8,255 nucleotides of DNA. Origin: Endomicrobium sp. Lineage in GTDB: Bacteria; Elusimicrobiota; Endomicrobiia; Endomicrobiales; Endomicrobiaceae. Positions within the stretch are counted from its first letter, which is position 1, and each line of letters starts with the position of its first letter. Below the pieces are notes generated by a model. The model did not search any database. It was not told where the DNA came from and worked only from the letters and a program-made list of their open reading frames with translations. Made by a program: the position numbers and the translations under genes. The DNA lies in contig JAISDI010000060.1 in NCBI GenBank assembly GCA_031264895.1, positions 1 to 8,255 of the forward strand, in the 5' to 3' direction. This document shows, piece by piece, positions 1-6,401 of the stretch.

Positions 1-27
1 CCGCCTTTTAAATGTTAAAGATAGAAA

Positions 28-1290
28 TTAAAACTTATACGTCATGCCTGCCTGTATTCCCGCATCGTCTCCGAAGTCAACGGTTACATTATTAATGTTT
101 TTTCCAAAACGTTCGCCGATACCTAAGAATAGTGAAGTACTTTCGCTGTATTCATAAGATACCGATAAATCTATTTCGCTTTGAAAGTAATCGTCGTTCT
201 TAGCATACTTAACGCGTCCGTAGTTGAAAACGTCAAAACTGAAAATAAATTTTGCATATTTATAGTCGACTCCGACATTTGTTATTATCGTATTGGCATA
301 AGCTACCATGCCGTCGTCGTCCTGATTAAGAGTAGAGCAGCCGATTACAGCAGGAACATAATTGCCTGCCGTCATGATACTTTTGTCGCCTGTCTTGTCA
401 TCTCTGCCGCCGGCCATAAAGAAAGTGGCTCTAGGCGTAAGGTTTATGCTTTTAATGTCATAAGCGGCGTCTATTTTCATAAGAAACGTATCAAGATCTT
501 CATTGGTGTTGTCAAAAACCTTGTTGCCGTTAAAAGCTTTAATAAATTCAAGCGAAGCGGTGAAATCTTTTACGTGAAGCGCCGGCCTAACTCCGAGCAG
601 TGTATAATTATCCAAATAACCGCTGCCTGTATACAAAAGGTCGTAACCGTCTCTGATATTGTAAAAGTATGCGCCTATATCAAAAACGTTTCCGATATTA
701 GAATATTTACCGTCAATTCCGGTAAGCACCATATTTTTTGCTCTGGAAGAATTTAAATCCGCATAAAGCGCCGTTGCTGAAATATTGTCCTTATTATAGC
801 GCAGTGTTATTGCGTCAAGAGATGAAATTAAAGTTCTTGGAATGTCTAGCTGATAATGTCTTACGCCGAAATACATTACCACGCTGTCTTCGTCTCCGTA
901 AAACTGGCGGCCTATCGTCGCGCTAAATCCGTCTACATCGAAAAGATTGTTAATTTCGGCATTAGCCAAAACAACTTTTAATTTGTTTACTAATCCGTTT
1001 TCAGAGTTTCCGCTTACGACCTGCCCGCCGGTCATTCCGTATTGACCCCATAAGCCTATGTAAGAAATCCCCAAATTAAATTTAACATCACTTGAAGCCT
1101 CAAAAGAAAGCCCTAACAAAACATCATTTTGCAAAGCGGAGGTATCGCGTCCGTCATATTCGCCGTAAATCGAAGCTTCCCCGAAAACCTTGAAGTTTGA
1201 CAAAGATAAGTCTGACAAAGATAAATCTGCCGAAAAAGAATTTGACACGAATACTGCTAAAACTGCGGCTAAAACTAGAATGCGTTTCAT
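28..1290 (-). CDS. Outer-membrane beta-barrel protein, family unassigned
   Basis: Predicted 420-residue exported protein. It begins with a clear Sec signal peptide: Lys-Arg at residues 2-3, a hydrophobic core at 4-15 and a likely signal peptidase I cut after Ala21 (SNSFSA). The rest alternates short amphipathic stretches with polar, Gly/Asn/Asp-rich turns. It ends in M-T-Y-K-F, and a C-terminal Phe after alternating aromatics is the usual BAM recognition signal of outer-membrane barrels. The stretch around residues 125-146 (GRQFYGDEDSVVMYFGVRHY) resembles the 'GRQ...' strand of alginate-export/porin-like barrels, but I would not assign it to that family. The in-frame ATG at 1365 adds 25 residues before the signal peptide and has no Shine-Dalgarno, whereas the ATG at 1290 has AAAAGGAG (1299-1307) about 9 nt upstream. 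A pore or substrate-uptake role is inference. Divergent from argG, with no visible functional link. Confidence 0.8.
   Translation of the reverse strand: MKRILVLAAVLAVFVSNSFSADLSLSDLSLSNFKVFGEASIYGEYDGRDTSALQNDVLLGLSFEASSDVKFNLGISYIGLWGQYGMTGGQVVSGNSENGLVNKLKVVLANAEINNLFDVDGFSATIGRQFYGDEDSVVMYFGVRHYQLDIPRTLISSLDAITLRYNKDNISATALYADLNSSRAKNMVLTGIDGKYSNIGNVFDIGAYFYNIRDGYDLLYTGSGYLDNYTLLGVRPALHVKDFTASLEFIKAFNGNKVFDNTNEDLDTFLMKIDAAYDIKSINLTPRATFFMAGGRDDKTGDKSIMTAGNYVPAVIGCSTLNQDDDGMVAYANTIITNVGVDYKYAKFIFSFDVFNYGRVKYAKNDDYFQSEIDLSVSYEYSESTSLFLGIGERFGKNINNVTVDFGDDAGIQAGMTYKF
1198..1227 (-). repeat. Tandem 15-bp duplication inside the barrel gene
   Basis: Two adjacent 15-bp units, 1198-1212 and 1213-1227, differ at one base. 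They encode DLSLS twice (residues 22-31), immediately after the predicted signal-peptide cut. The repeat keeps frame and lies in the extreme N-terminus of the mature protein, where a length change should be tolerated. It looks like a slippage duplication. Confidence 0.75.
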
Positions 1291-1306
1291 CTTAAAAGTC
1301 TCCTTT

Positions 1307-1346
1307 TGATTTTTATACTCCAAAAACGATAAACCCCTAAAAATCA
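1307..1346 (-). promoter_or_regulatory. Leader hairpin upstream of the barrel gene SD
   Basis: A perfect 9-bp inverted repeat (1307-1315 with 1338-1346, TGATTTTTA/TAAAAATCA) encloses a 22-nt loop in the mRNA leader. In the transcript the 3' arm ends right before the AAAAGGAG ribosome site. The 5' arm overlaps a second SD-like run, AAGGGGGTGAT (1343-1353), which has no suitably spaced start codon after it. The stem is A/U-rich and therefore weak. A role in translation control or mRNA stability is inference. Confidence 0.4.
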
Positions 1347-1382
1347 CCCCCTTTTGATAAGTCATATTAATGAAACTCTAAT

Positions 1383-1411
1383 ATTCTATATGTTTCCGTT
1401 TTTTATTTCAA
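1383..1411 (-). promoter_or_regulatory. Sigma70-type promoter of the barrel gene
   Basis: Read on the minus strand: -35 TTGAAA (1406-1411), a 17-bp spacer and -10 TAGAAT (1383-1388). Transcription would start near 1376 and give a leader of about 85 nt, which contains the hairpin at 1307-1346. Five of six bases match consensus in each box, and spacing is optimal. Confidence 0.6.
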
Positions 1412-1433
1412 CTGCCTGCAATATTTTTAGATT

Positions 1434-1446
1434 TTGATATATTCAA
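1434..1446. promoter_or_regulatory. Small inverted repeat overlapping argG promoter
   Basis: TTGA-TATAT-TCAA is a 4+5+4 inverted repeat lying in the -35/spacer zone just upstream of the argG -10 box. That position fits a repressor site. It contains one ATTCA half of the kind found in ARG boxes, but the other half and the spacing do not match the ArgR consensus. It may be chance in A/T-rich DNA. Confidence 0.2.
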
Positions 1447-1448
1447 TA

Positions 1449-1457
1449 TGTTATAAT
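1449..1457 (+). promoter_or_regulatory. Extended -10 promoter of argG
   Basis: TGtTATAAT is a perfect extended -10 (TG at 1449-1450, TATAAT at 1452-1457). No good -35 lies 16-18 bp upstream, which is acceptable for extended -10 promoters. Transcription would begin near 1464 and leave a leader of about 28 nt. That leader carries the AAAGGAG ribosome site (1477-1483), 8 nt before the ATG. Confidence 0.6.
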
Positions 1458-1491
1458 AATGGAAAATTTTTATTTTAAAGGAGATTTAATA

Positions 1492-2694
1492 ATGGCAGAC
1501 ATTAAAAAAGTAGTAGTGGCTTATTCCGGCGGGCTTGATACGTCGATCATCCTGTCGTGGATAAAAGAAAATTATAAATGCGAAGTTATCGCATGTTGTG
1601 TGGACGTAGGGCAGGGCAAGGAACTTACGGGATTAAATGAAAAAGCAAAAAAAACCGGCGCTTCCAAATCTTATATAATCGACGCAAAAGAAGAGTTTGT
1701 TACGGATTACATTTATCACGCGGTCAAGGCGGACGCGCTTTATGAAAATAAATATTATTTGGGAACTTCTCTTGCAAGGCCGGTAATCGCCAAGAAAATC
1801 GCGGAAATCGTTAAAAAAGAAAAAGCCGACGCGGTATGCCATGGCGCGACGGGAAAGGGAAATGATCAAGTGAGATTCGAACTTGCGTTTAAAGCTTTGA
1901 TCCCGAACGTAAAAATCATAGCCCCGTGGAGAGAGTGGAACATACGTTCAAGGGAAGACGCTATGAACTATGCTAAAAAAAGAAATATCCCTATTCCTGT
2001 AACAAAAGCAAAACCTTATTCTTCAGACGCAAACCTATGGCATATTTCTTATGAAGGCGGAGTGATGGAAGATATGAAAAACGAATATGACGAATCGATG
2101 TTTAAAATGACTGTTTCTGCGCAAAAGGCGCCAAATAAACCTTCATATGTGAAAATAGGTTTTGAAAAAGGTATTCCGGTTACTATAAACGGCAAAAAAA
2201 CAGAACCCGTAGAACTGGTTTCTTATTTAAATAAAATCGCAGGAGCAAACGGAATCGGCAGGATCGACATGGTCGAAAACAGGCTTGTCGGTATGAAATC
2301 GAGAGGAGTTTACGAGTCTCCGGCGGCAATGCTTTTATATGCCGCTCACAGAGAACTTGAAGAGCTGGCTTTAGACAGGGACACATTTCATTTTAAACAG
2401 GAACTTGCGCACAAATGGGCGGAACTTGCTTATTACGGACTATGGTTTTCTCCGCTGAGAGAGGCTTTAGACGCTTTTGTTGACAGTACGCAAAAATATG
2501 TGACGGGCGAAATAAAGTTAAAACTCTACAAAGGAAATATATCTCCGGTTTCAAGAGAAGCAAAATACTCTTTGTACTGGGAAGAACTCGCCACTTTTGA
2601 AAAAGACGAAGTCTACAATCAAAAGGACGCGGAAGGTTTTATCAATCTTTTCGGCCTGCCCACAAAAGTTCAATCGCTCATGAGAAAAAAATAA
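1492..2694 (+). CDS. argG: Argininosuccinate synthase
   Basis: Cytoplasmic enzyme joining citrulline and aspartate with ATP to give argininosuccinate, AMP and pyrophosphate; it is the seventh step of arginine synthesis. The 400 residues match the usual family length. The N-type ATP-pyrophosphatase loop AYSGGLDTS lies at residues 10-18. The conserved ligand-binding segment HGATGKGNDQVRFE is at 117-130, and YSSDANLWHISYEGG at 176-190 is also characteristic. The ATG at 1492 is chosen because AAAGGAG sits 8 nt upstream and the P-loop then falls at its normal distance. The in-frame ATG at 1459 overlaps the promoter -10 region and would lie upstream of the predicted transcript. The gene has its own promoter and is separated from argH by 212 bp, so the pair is adjacent but probably not a simple argGH operon. 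No defect seen. Confidence 0.98.
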   Translation: MADIKKVVVAYSGGLDTSIILSWIKENYKCEVIACCVDVGQGKELTGLNEKAKKTGASKSYIIDAKEEFVTDYIYHAVKADALYENKYYLGTSLARPVIAKKIAEIVKKEKADAVCHGATGKGNDQVRFELAFKALIPNVKIIAPWREWNIRSREDAMNYAKKRNIPIPVTKAKPYSSDANLWHISYEGGVMEDMKNEYDESMFKMTVSAQKAPNKPSYVKIGFEKGIPVTINGKKTEPVELVSYLNKIAGANGIGRIDMVENRLVGMKSRGVYESPAAMLLYAAHRELEELALDRDTFHFKQELAHKWAELAYYGLWFSPLREALDAFVDSTQKYVTGEIKLKLYKGNISPVSREAKYSLYWEELATFEKDEVYNQKDAEGFINLFGLPTKVQSLMRKK

Positions 2695-2747
2695 AACGCG
2701 GAAACACAAGCCTTTGCATGCGGCATTTTGAACGGTAATGGAAATTT

Positions 2748-2779
2748 CTCCGTCAGTCTCCAATTGAAGCCTGACGGGG
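2748..2779 (+). terminator. Possible weak terminator hairpin after argG
   Basis: CTCCGTCAG (2748-2756) pairs with CTGACGGGG (2771-2779) around a 14-nt loop: seven Watson-Crick pairs plus a G-U and a C-G extension. It lies 54 nt after the argG stop and upstream of both argH promoters, a sensible place to end argG mRNA. A clean U tract does not follow; only a loose T-rich stretch comes after it (TTTGTTTTGCCTTTT, from about 2785). It could instead be a processing or stability structure. Confidence 0.35.
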
Positions 2780-2796
2780 TACAATTTGTTTTGCCT

Positions 2797-2825
2797 TTTA
2801 CAGTTTTGCCGTTTGTCTTTATAAT
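2797..2825 (+). promoter_or_regulatory. argH promoter P1 (distal)
   Basis: -35 TTTACA (2797-2802), 17-bp spacer, -10 TATAAT (2820-2825). A start near 2832 would leave a leader of about 75 nt before argH. The -10 lies inside the element that recurs upstream of lysA. Confidence 0.6.
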
Positions 2826-2847
2826 ATGCCGTATGCCGGTACTTTTT
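2814..2847 (+). repeat. Shared upstream element, copy 1 (argH)
   Basis: TGTCTTTATAATATGCCG at 2814-2831 matches 17 of 18 bases at 7524-7541. It runs into a mini-hairpin whose stem starts at the final G: GTAT (2831-2834), loop GCCG, GTAC (2839-2842). A run of five Ts (2843-2847) follows, and the proximal argH -35 begins 3 nt further on. All five stem differences from copy 2 preserve pairing (one as a G-U). Function unknown. Confidence 0.5.
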
Positions 2848-2849
2848 AT

Positions 2850-2879
2850 TTTACAAAACAATGTATAAAGAGGTATAAT
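2850..2879 (+). promoter_or_regulatory. argH promoter P2 (proximal)
   Basis: -35 TTTACA (2850-2855), 18-bp spacer, -10 TATAAT (2874-2879). Transcription would start near 2886, leaving about 20 nt before argH with AGAGG (2896-2900) as the ribosome site. The hexamers are identical to P1, giving two tandem promoters 53-54 bp apart. Confidence 0.6.
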
Positions 2880-2906
2880 TATAAAATATTTCAATAGAGG
2901 CTATTA

Positions 2907-4265
2907 ATGAATAAAGTTGATTTTGAACAATTTATCGGTTCTTTTTCTTTTGACGGTAGGCTTGCGCAAGCGGATATTACCGGCTCGATCGCGCACGTAC
3001 AAATGCTTGTCAAAACAAGAATAATCAAGTCCGGCGAAGGCAAAAAAATCATTTCGGGGCTGCAATCCATTTTAAGAGATTTGAAAAAGGGAAAAAATCT
3101 TCCGAAAGAGGAAGATATCCATTATGCCGTCGAAAAAGAACTTATAAGGCGCATAGGGCAGCTTGGCGGAAAGATGCATACCGCAAGAAGCAGAAACGAT
3201 CAGGTAGCCATGGATTTAAGGCTCTATCTGAGGAAAGAGACCGATAACTGCATAAATCTCATAGAAGAATTTCAAAGAATTCTCATAAAAAAAGCAGAAG
3301 AAAACATAAACGTCATTATGCCGGGCTTTACGCATTTACAGCCTGCGCAGCCTGTACTGGTCTCACACCATCTTATGGCTTATGCTTGGATGATGCAAAG
3401 AGATAAGGAAAGATTTTACGATTGCCGCAAAAGAATGAACATTTCTCCTCTCGGAAGCGCCGCGCTTGCCGGCACGTCGTTTAAAATCGACAGACATTAT
3501 ACGGCAAGACTGTTGGGCTTTGACGGAGTATGCGAAAACTCTCTTGACGGCGTAAGCGACAGAGATTTTGCCGTTGAGTTTACGTTTTGCGTTTCAATGC
3601 TGGCTTTGCATTTAACGCGGTTTTGCGAAGAGATAATTTTATGGATGAATCCGGAATTTGCTTATATTAAAATCGCCGATAAATTTACGTCCGGCTCTTC
3701 GATAATGCCTCAAAAAAGAAATCCGGACTGCGCCGAAGTCATAAGAGGAAAATCCGGAAGAATTTTTGGCGATTTAACGGCTTTGCTTACGATAATAAAA
3801 GCGCTTCCTTTGACGTATAACAGGGATTTGCAGGAAGATAAGCCTCCGGTTTTTGACGCCTGCGACAATATCAAAATGTGCATGGAAGTTATGAACGAAA
3901 TGGCTGCGGGCATGAAGTTTGTCAAAGAAAATACGTTAAAAAGTATGGAAAAAGGTTTTATCGCGGCCACGGAAATAGCCGATTATCTTGCAAGAAGAGG
4001 CGTGCCGTTCAGAGAAGCGCACGGCGTCGTAAAACAGATAGTTTTATACTGCGTTAAAAATTCAAAAACGCTCAATGAGCTTACGCTTCACGAATATAAT
4101 AAATTTTATCCTAAACTTTATCCGGCGTTTAAAACCGACATTTACAAATATATAGATCTTAAAAATATCGTTGAAATGAAAACTTCTTACGGCGCAACTT
4201 CAAGAAGATCTGTGGAAAAACAGATCAATTCAATGAAAAATCTTCTTAATCGGAAGGGAAAATGA
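2907..4265 (+). CDS. argH: Argininosuccinate lyase
   Basis: Cytoplasmic lyase of the fumarase/aspartase superfamily that splits argininosuccinate into arginine and fumarate, the final step of arginine synthesis. The 452 residues are near the usual 455-465. Visible signatures are SFDGRLAQADITGSIAH (13-29), TARSRNDQVAMDL (92-104), FTHLQPAQP with the conserved Thr-His (141-149), and the flexible catalytic-serine loop GSSIMPQKRNP (263-273). The usual N-terminal 'WGGRF' segment is not recognisable; the protein starts MNKVDFEQFIG. The ATG at 2907 has AGAGG 6 nt upstream. Two promoters precede it. The stop codon overlaps the next gene's start (ATGA, 4262-4265), so argH leads the envelope-gene cluster and is probably translationally coupled to it. 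Confidence 0.97.
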   Translation: MNKVDFEQFIGSFSFDGRLAQADITGSIAHVQMLVKTRIIKSGEGKKIISGLQSILRDLKKGKNLPKEEDIHYAVEKELIRRIGQLGGKMHTARSRNDQVAMDLRLYLRKETDNCINLIEEFQRILIKKAEENINVIMPGFTHLQPAQPVLVSHHLMAYAWMMQRDKERFYDCRKRMNISPLGSAALAGTSFKIDRHYTARLLGFDGVCENSLDGVSDRDFAVEFTFCVSMLALHLTRFCEEIILWMNPEFAYIKIADKFTSGSSIMPQKRNPDCAEVIRGKSGRIFGDLTALLTIIKALPLTYNRDLQEDKPPVFDACDNIKMCMEVMNEMAAGMKFVKENTLKSMEKGFIAATEIADYLARRGVPFREAHGVVKQIVLYCVKNSKTLNELTLHEYNKFYPKLYPAFKTDIYKYIDLKNIVEMKTSYGATSRRSVEKQINSMKNLLNRKGK

Positions 4266-5437
4266 AAAAAGTTTTATTTTTAATTGTATTGTGTTTTGCT
4301 TTCAGGCATTTGTATGCCGACGGTTATGAAAAAATATTGACGGAAGATTCAAGCGTTCAAACGGCTGTCAACATAAACCACGAAATACTGATTCATTCTC
4401 AAAGCATAGATTTTGCCCATCAGCGCATAAAAGAATCCCAATCTTTGTATTATCCTAACATAGAGTTGAATTTGAACACTTCGCGTTTCAACAATATGAA
4501 ACCGCTCATTCTTGCCGGAAATCTTTCTCCCACGCCGGTATATTTACCCGGCGAAAATAAAGACGTTTATTTTTCTACGCGTCTGTCCGCGTGGCAGAGC
4601 ATTTATTCGGGCGGCAGAATCAAAACCACAAACAAGCTTGCCGAAATCAATATGAATAAAGTTAAAAACGAGGCAAACGCCGTAAAAAACAATGTAATCA
4701 ACAAAGTTAAAACGGCTTTCAATGCTTGTCTTTTGTACAAAGAAAAACACGCATTGTTTTTAAAGCAGCTTGAAAATGTAAAAAACGGTTCTGTTTCCGA
4801 GCGGCTTGAACTTCAGAGAAAAGCCGATCTGACGAAATTTAATTATGATAAAGAAATTCTCAATCTTTTATACGCAATAGGGCTTGAGCTTGACATATTG
4901 GCCGGAATTGAAGGAAATCTCGTCCCGAAAATCAAAAAATTCGATTTGACCCAGTGCATGTTATGGGCTTACCAATTCAGGCCTGAAATGCAGACGACGC
5001 AGGCTCAGGAATCTATAGACGGGCTTATGGTAAATTTATTGTCAATGCAGAGATTTCCGACAATTTCTATCGGCGTAGGGCAGGAATGGCTGGGCGACAG
5101 ACCTATCGGGGACGAAAGCAGCTGGTATGTGTCGATAAACGCAAATCTTCCTATTTTCGACGGAGGGGGAAGTTTTGCCAGAGTTAAACAGGGAAAAGTT
5201 AACGCAAGGGAAGCCGCTCTTAAAAGATCTAAAAATGAAGAACAGATAAAACTTCAGGTGAGCAAGGCCTTGATGGAATACGATTTTTGGAAAGATCAGC
5301 TTTATAAAGCCGGCATTGCCGAAAAAGACGCGTCTAAGGCTTCTTATACCGAAACCGAGTTGGATATAATCTATAACTTAAATAACGCCTATTATGCTCT
5401 TGAACTTGCCATAGGCATTCAGCTTGATTCATTTTAG
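4262..5437 (+). CDS. TolC-family outer-membrane efflux/secretion channel
   Basis: 391-residue outer-membrane factor (OEP family), expected to trimerise into an outer-membrane barrel with a periplasmic helical tunnel. Signal peptide: MKK, a hydrophobic core and a likely cut after Ala19 (HLYA). The tandem OEP layout is visible. Strand region one (YYPNIELNLNTSR, 63-75, then LSAWQSIYSGGRI, 108-120) is followed by a charged helical pair up to about residue 215. Strand region two (FPTISIGVGQEW, 265-276, then SINANLPIFDGGGSFA, 291-306) is followed by a second helical pair to the end. It ends in Phe, as barrel proteins often do. Mature length, about 372, is short: both helical pairs seem to lack several turns compared with E. 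coli TolC. No membrane-fusion protein or inner-membrane pump gene is beside it. The start overlaps the argH stop, with AAGGG 4-5 nt upstream. Confidence 0.88.
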   Translation: MKKVLFLIVLCFAFRHLYADGYEKILTEDSSVQTAVNINHEILIHSQSIDFAHQRIKESQSLYYPNIELNLNTSRFNNMKPLILAGNLSPTPVYLPGENKDVYFSTRLSAWQSIYSGGRIKTTNKLAEINMNKVKNEANAVKNNVINKVKTAFNACLLYKEKHALFLKQLENVKNGSVSERLELQRKADLTKFNYDKEILNLLYAIGLELDILAGIEGNLVPKIKKFDLTQCMLWAYQFRPEMQTTQAQESIDGLMVNLLSMQRFPTISIGVGQEWLGDRPIGDESSWYVSINANLPIFDGGGSFARVKQGKVNAREAALKRSKNEEQIKLQVSKALMEYDFWKDQLYKAGIAEKDASKASYTETELDIIYNLNNAYYALELAIGIQLDSF

Positions 5438-5450
5438 GCGCAAATCTCCT

Positions 5451-6401
5451 ATGAAAAAAATACTTTTCACTCTTTTATTATTTTTTATTTTTTCAAATTG
5501 TTTTGCTTCTCCGGTTTTTGATTTTAACGAAGAAGAGTTTGTGATAAATATGCTTTGGCATGAAACCGCAAAACTTCAAAACGGCGAAAGGCCGAAAATA
5601 GCTTTGGTTTTAGGCGGCGGCGGAGCAAGAGGTTTTGCGCATATAGGGGTGTTCAGAGTCCTTGAAGAGGAAAAAATACCGGTAGATTTGGTCGTAGGAA
5701 CAAGTATCGGTTCGATAGTGGGCGCTTTTTACTGCGCCGGCATTGCTATGGATAAAGTTGAAGAGCTTGCAAAAGACGTGAATTGGAAATCCATATCTAA
5801 TATCAGCGTTACGTCGATAATGTCGATGCTTTTTTCGGAAAAGCTTCTTTCTAACGCGCAGATAGAAGATTTTTTAAAAAACAATATAGGCGATTTGCGT
5901 TTTGACCAGCTTAAAATTCCGTTTGTCTGCGTGGCTACGGATTTGAATACCGGCGAGCGGGTTCTTTTCAAAAACGGCAGCGTGGCTTTTGCCGCAAGAG
6001 CAAGCTCGACGCTGCCCGGATTTTTCAAGCCGGTAGAGTACAGGCAAAGATATTTAGTAGATGGAGGCCTTGCCGATAATGTGCCGGTAGGCGTCGCAAA
6101 ACTTTTTAATCCGGACATTATTATCGCCGTTCCCGTGTCTGCCGATATAACAAAAAATACCACTACAAACGTTTTTACCACTTTAATGCAGGCCATTTAT
6201 ATACAGGGGAGAACTTTGGACAGGGAAAATATTTCATTGGCAGACGTTATAATCCATCCGGACGTGGGAGAAATGTCAGCCGCGGATTTGGAACATGCGT
6301 ACCAAACAGTTGAAAAAGGTTTTTCCGCCGCAAAAGAATCTTTAAAAAACGTTAAAATGGCGATCATAAATAAAACTCAGGAGAAATATTTGTTTGAATA
6401 A
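5451..6401 (+). CDS. Secreted patatin-like phospholipase
   Basis: 316-residue patatin-domain lipid acyl hydrolase, predicted to enter the periplasm. Signal peptide: MKK, a Leu/Phe core at 4-14 and a likely cut after Ala19 (NCFA). Patatin signatures are complete. The oxyanion loop GGGGARG is at 55-61, GTSIG at 83-87 carries the nucleophile Ser85, and the DGG motif at 204-206 carries catalytic Asp204, preceded by ASSTLPGFFKPV (184-195). The domain resembles the passenger of PlpD-type proteins and cytosolic RssA-type patatins, but the PlpD POTRA and barrel domains are absent. ATG 5451 puts the signal peptide at the N-terminus but has no good SD. An in-frame TTG at 5424, overlapping the upstream gene by 14 nt, would add nine residues. 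Either start implies coupling to the TolC-like gene. Substrate unknown; glycerophospholipids are likely. Confidence 0.92.
   Translation: MKKILFTLLLFFIFSNCFASPVFDFNEEEFVINMLWHETAKLQNGERPKIALVLGGGGARGFAHIGVFRVLEEEKIPVDLVVGTSIGSIVGAFYCAGIAMDKVEELAKDVNWKSISNISVTSIMSMLFSEKLLSNAQIEDFLKNNIGDLRFDQLKIPFVCVATDLNTGERVLFKNGSVAFAARASSTLPGFFKPVEYRQRYLVDGGLADNVPVGVAKLFNPDIIIAVPVSADITKNTTTNVFTTLMQAIYIQGRTLDRENISLADVIIHPDVGEMSAADLEHAYQTVEKGFSAAKESLKNVKMAIINKTQEKYLFE

Noticed and set aside
181..926. Open frames on the plus strand across the barrel gene (181-756 and 738-926)
   Set aside because: They lie antisense to a gene with a signal peptide, good SD and barrel signature; their translations have no recognisable domain or ribosome site.
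1291..1365. Upstream ATG at 1365 as the barrel protein start
   Set aside because: It lacks an SD, lies about 11 nt from the predicted transcript start, and would bury the signal peptide behind 25 residues.
1430..1450. ARG box (ArgR operator) upstream of argG
   Set aside because: Only one ATTCA half-site fits; the second half and spacing do not match the known consensus, so only a generic inverted repeat is listed.
1459..1491. Upstream ATG at 1459 as the argG start
   Set aside because: It lies in the promoter, before the expected transcription start, and the ATG at 1492 has an ideal SD.
2739..2768. Nine-codon plus-strand ORF (MEISPSVSN) as an arginine leader peptide
   Set aside because: It contains no arginine codons, has no SD and lies upstream of both argH promoters.
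2670..2894. Minus-strand open frame in the argG-argH gap (2670-2894)
   Set aside because: It overlaps the argG end and both argH promoters, has no SD or family features, and its composition looks noncoding.
2695..2906. Both large gaps after argG and after the TPR gene are exactly 212 bp, suggesting one duplicated spacer
   Set aside because: Apart from the shared element they do not align, and that element sits at different distances from the flanking genes; equal length is coincidence.
5424..5450. TTG at 5424 as the patatin start
   Set aside because: The ATG at 5451 gives a normal signal peptide; the TTG form is kept only as an alternative because neither start has a convincing SD.
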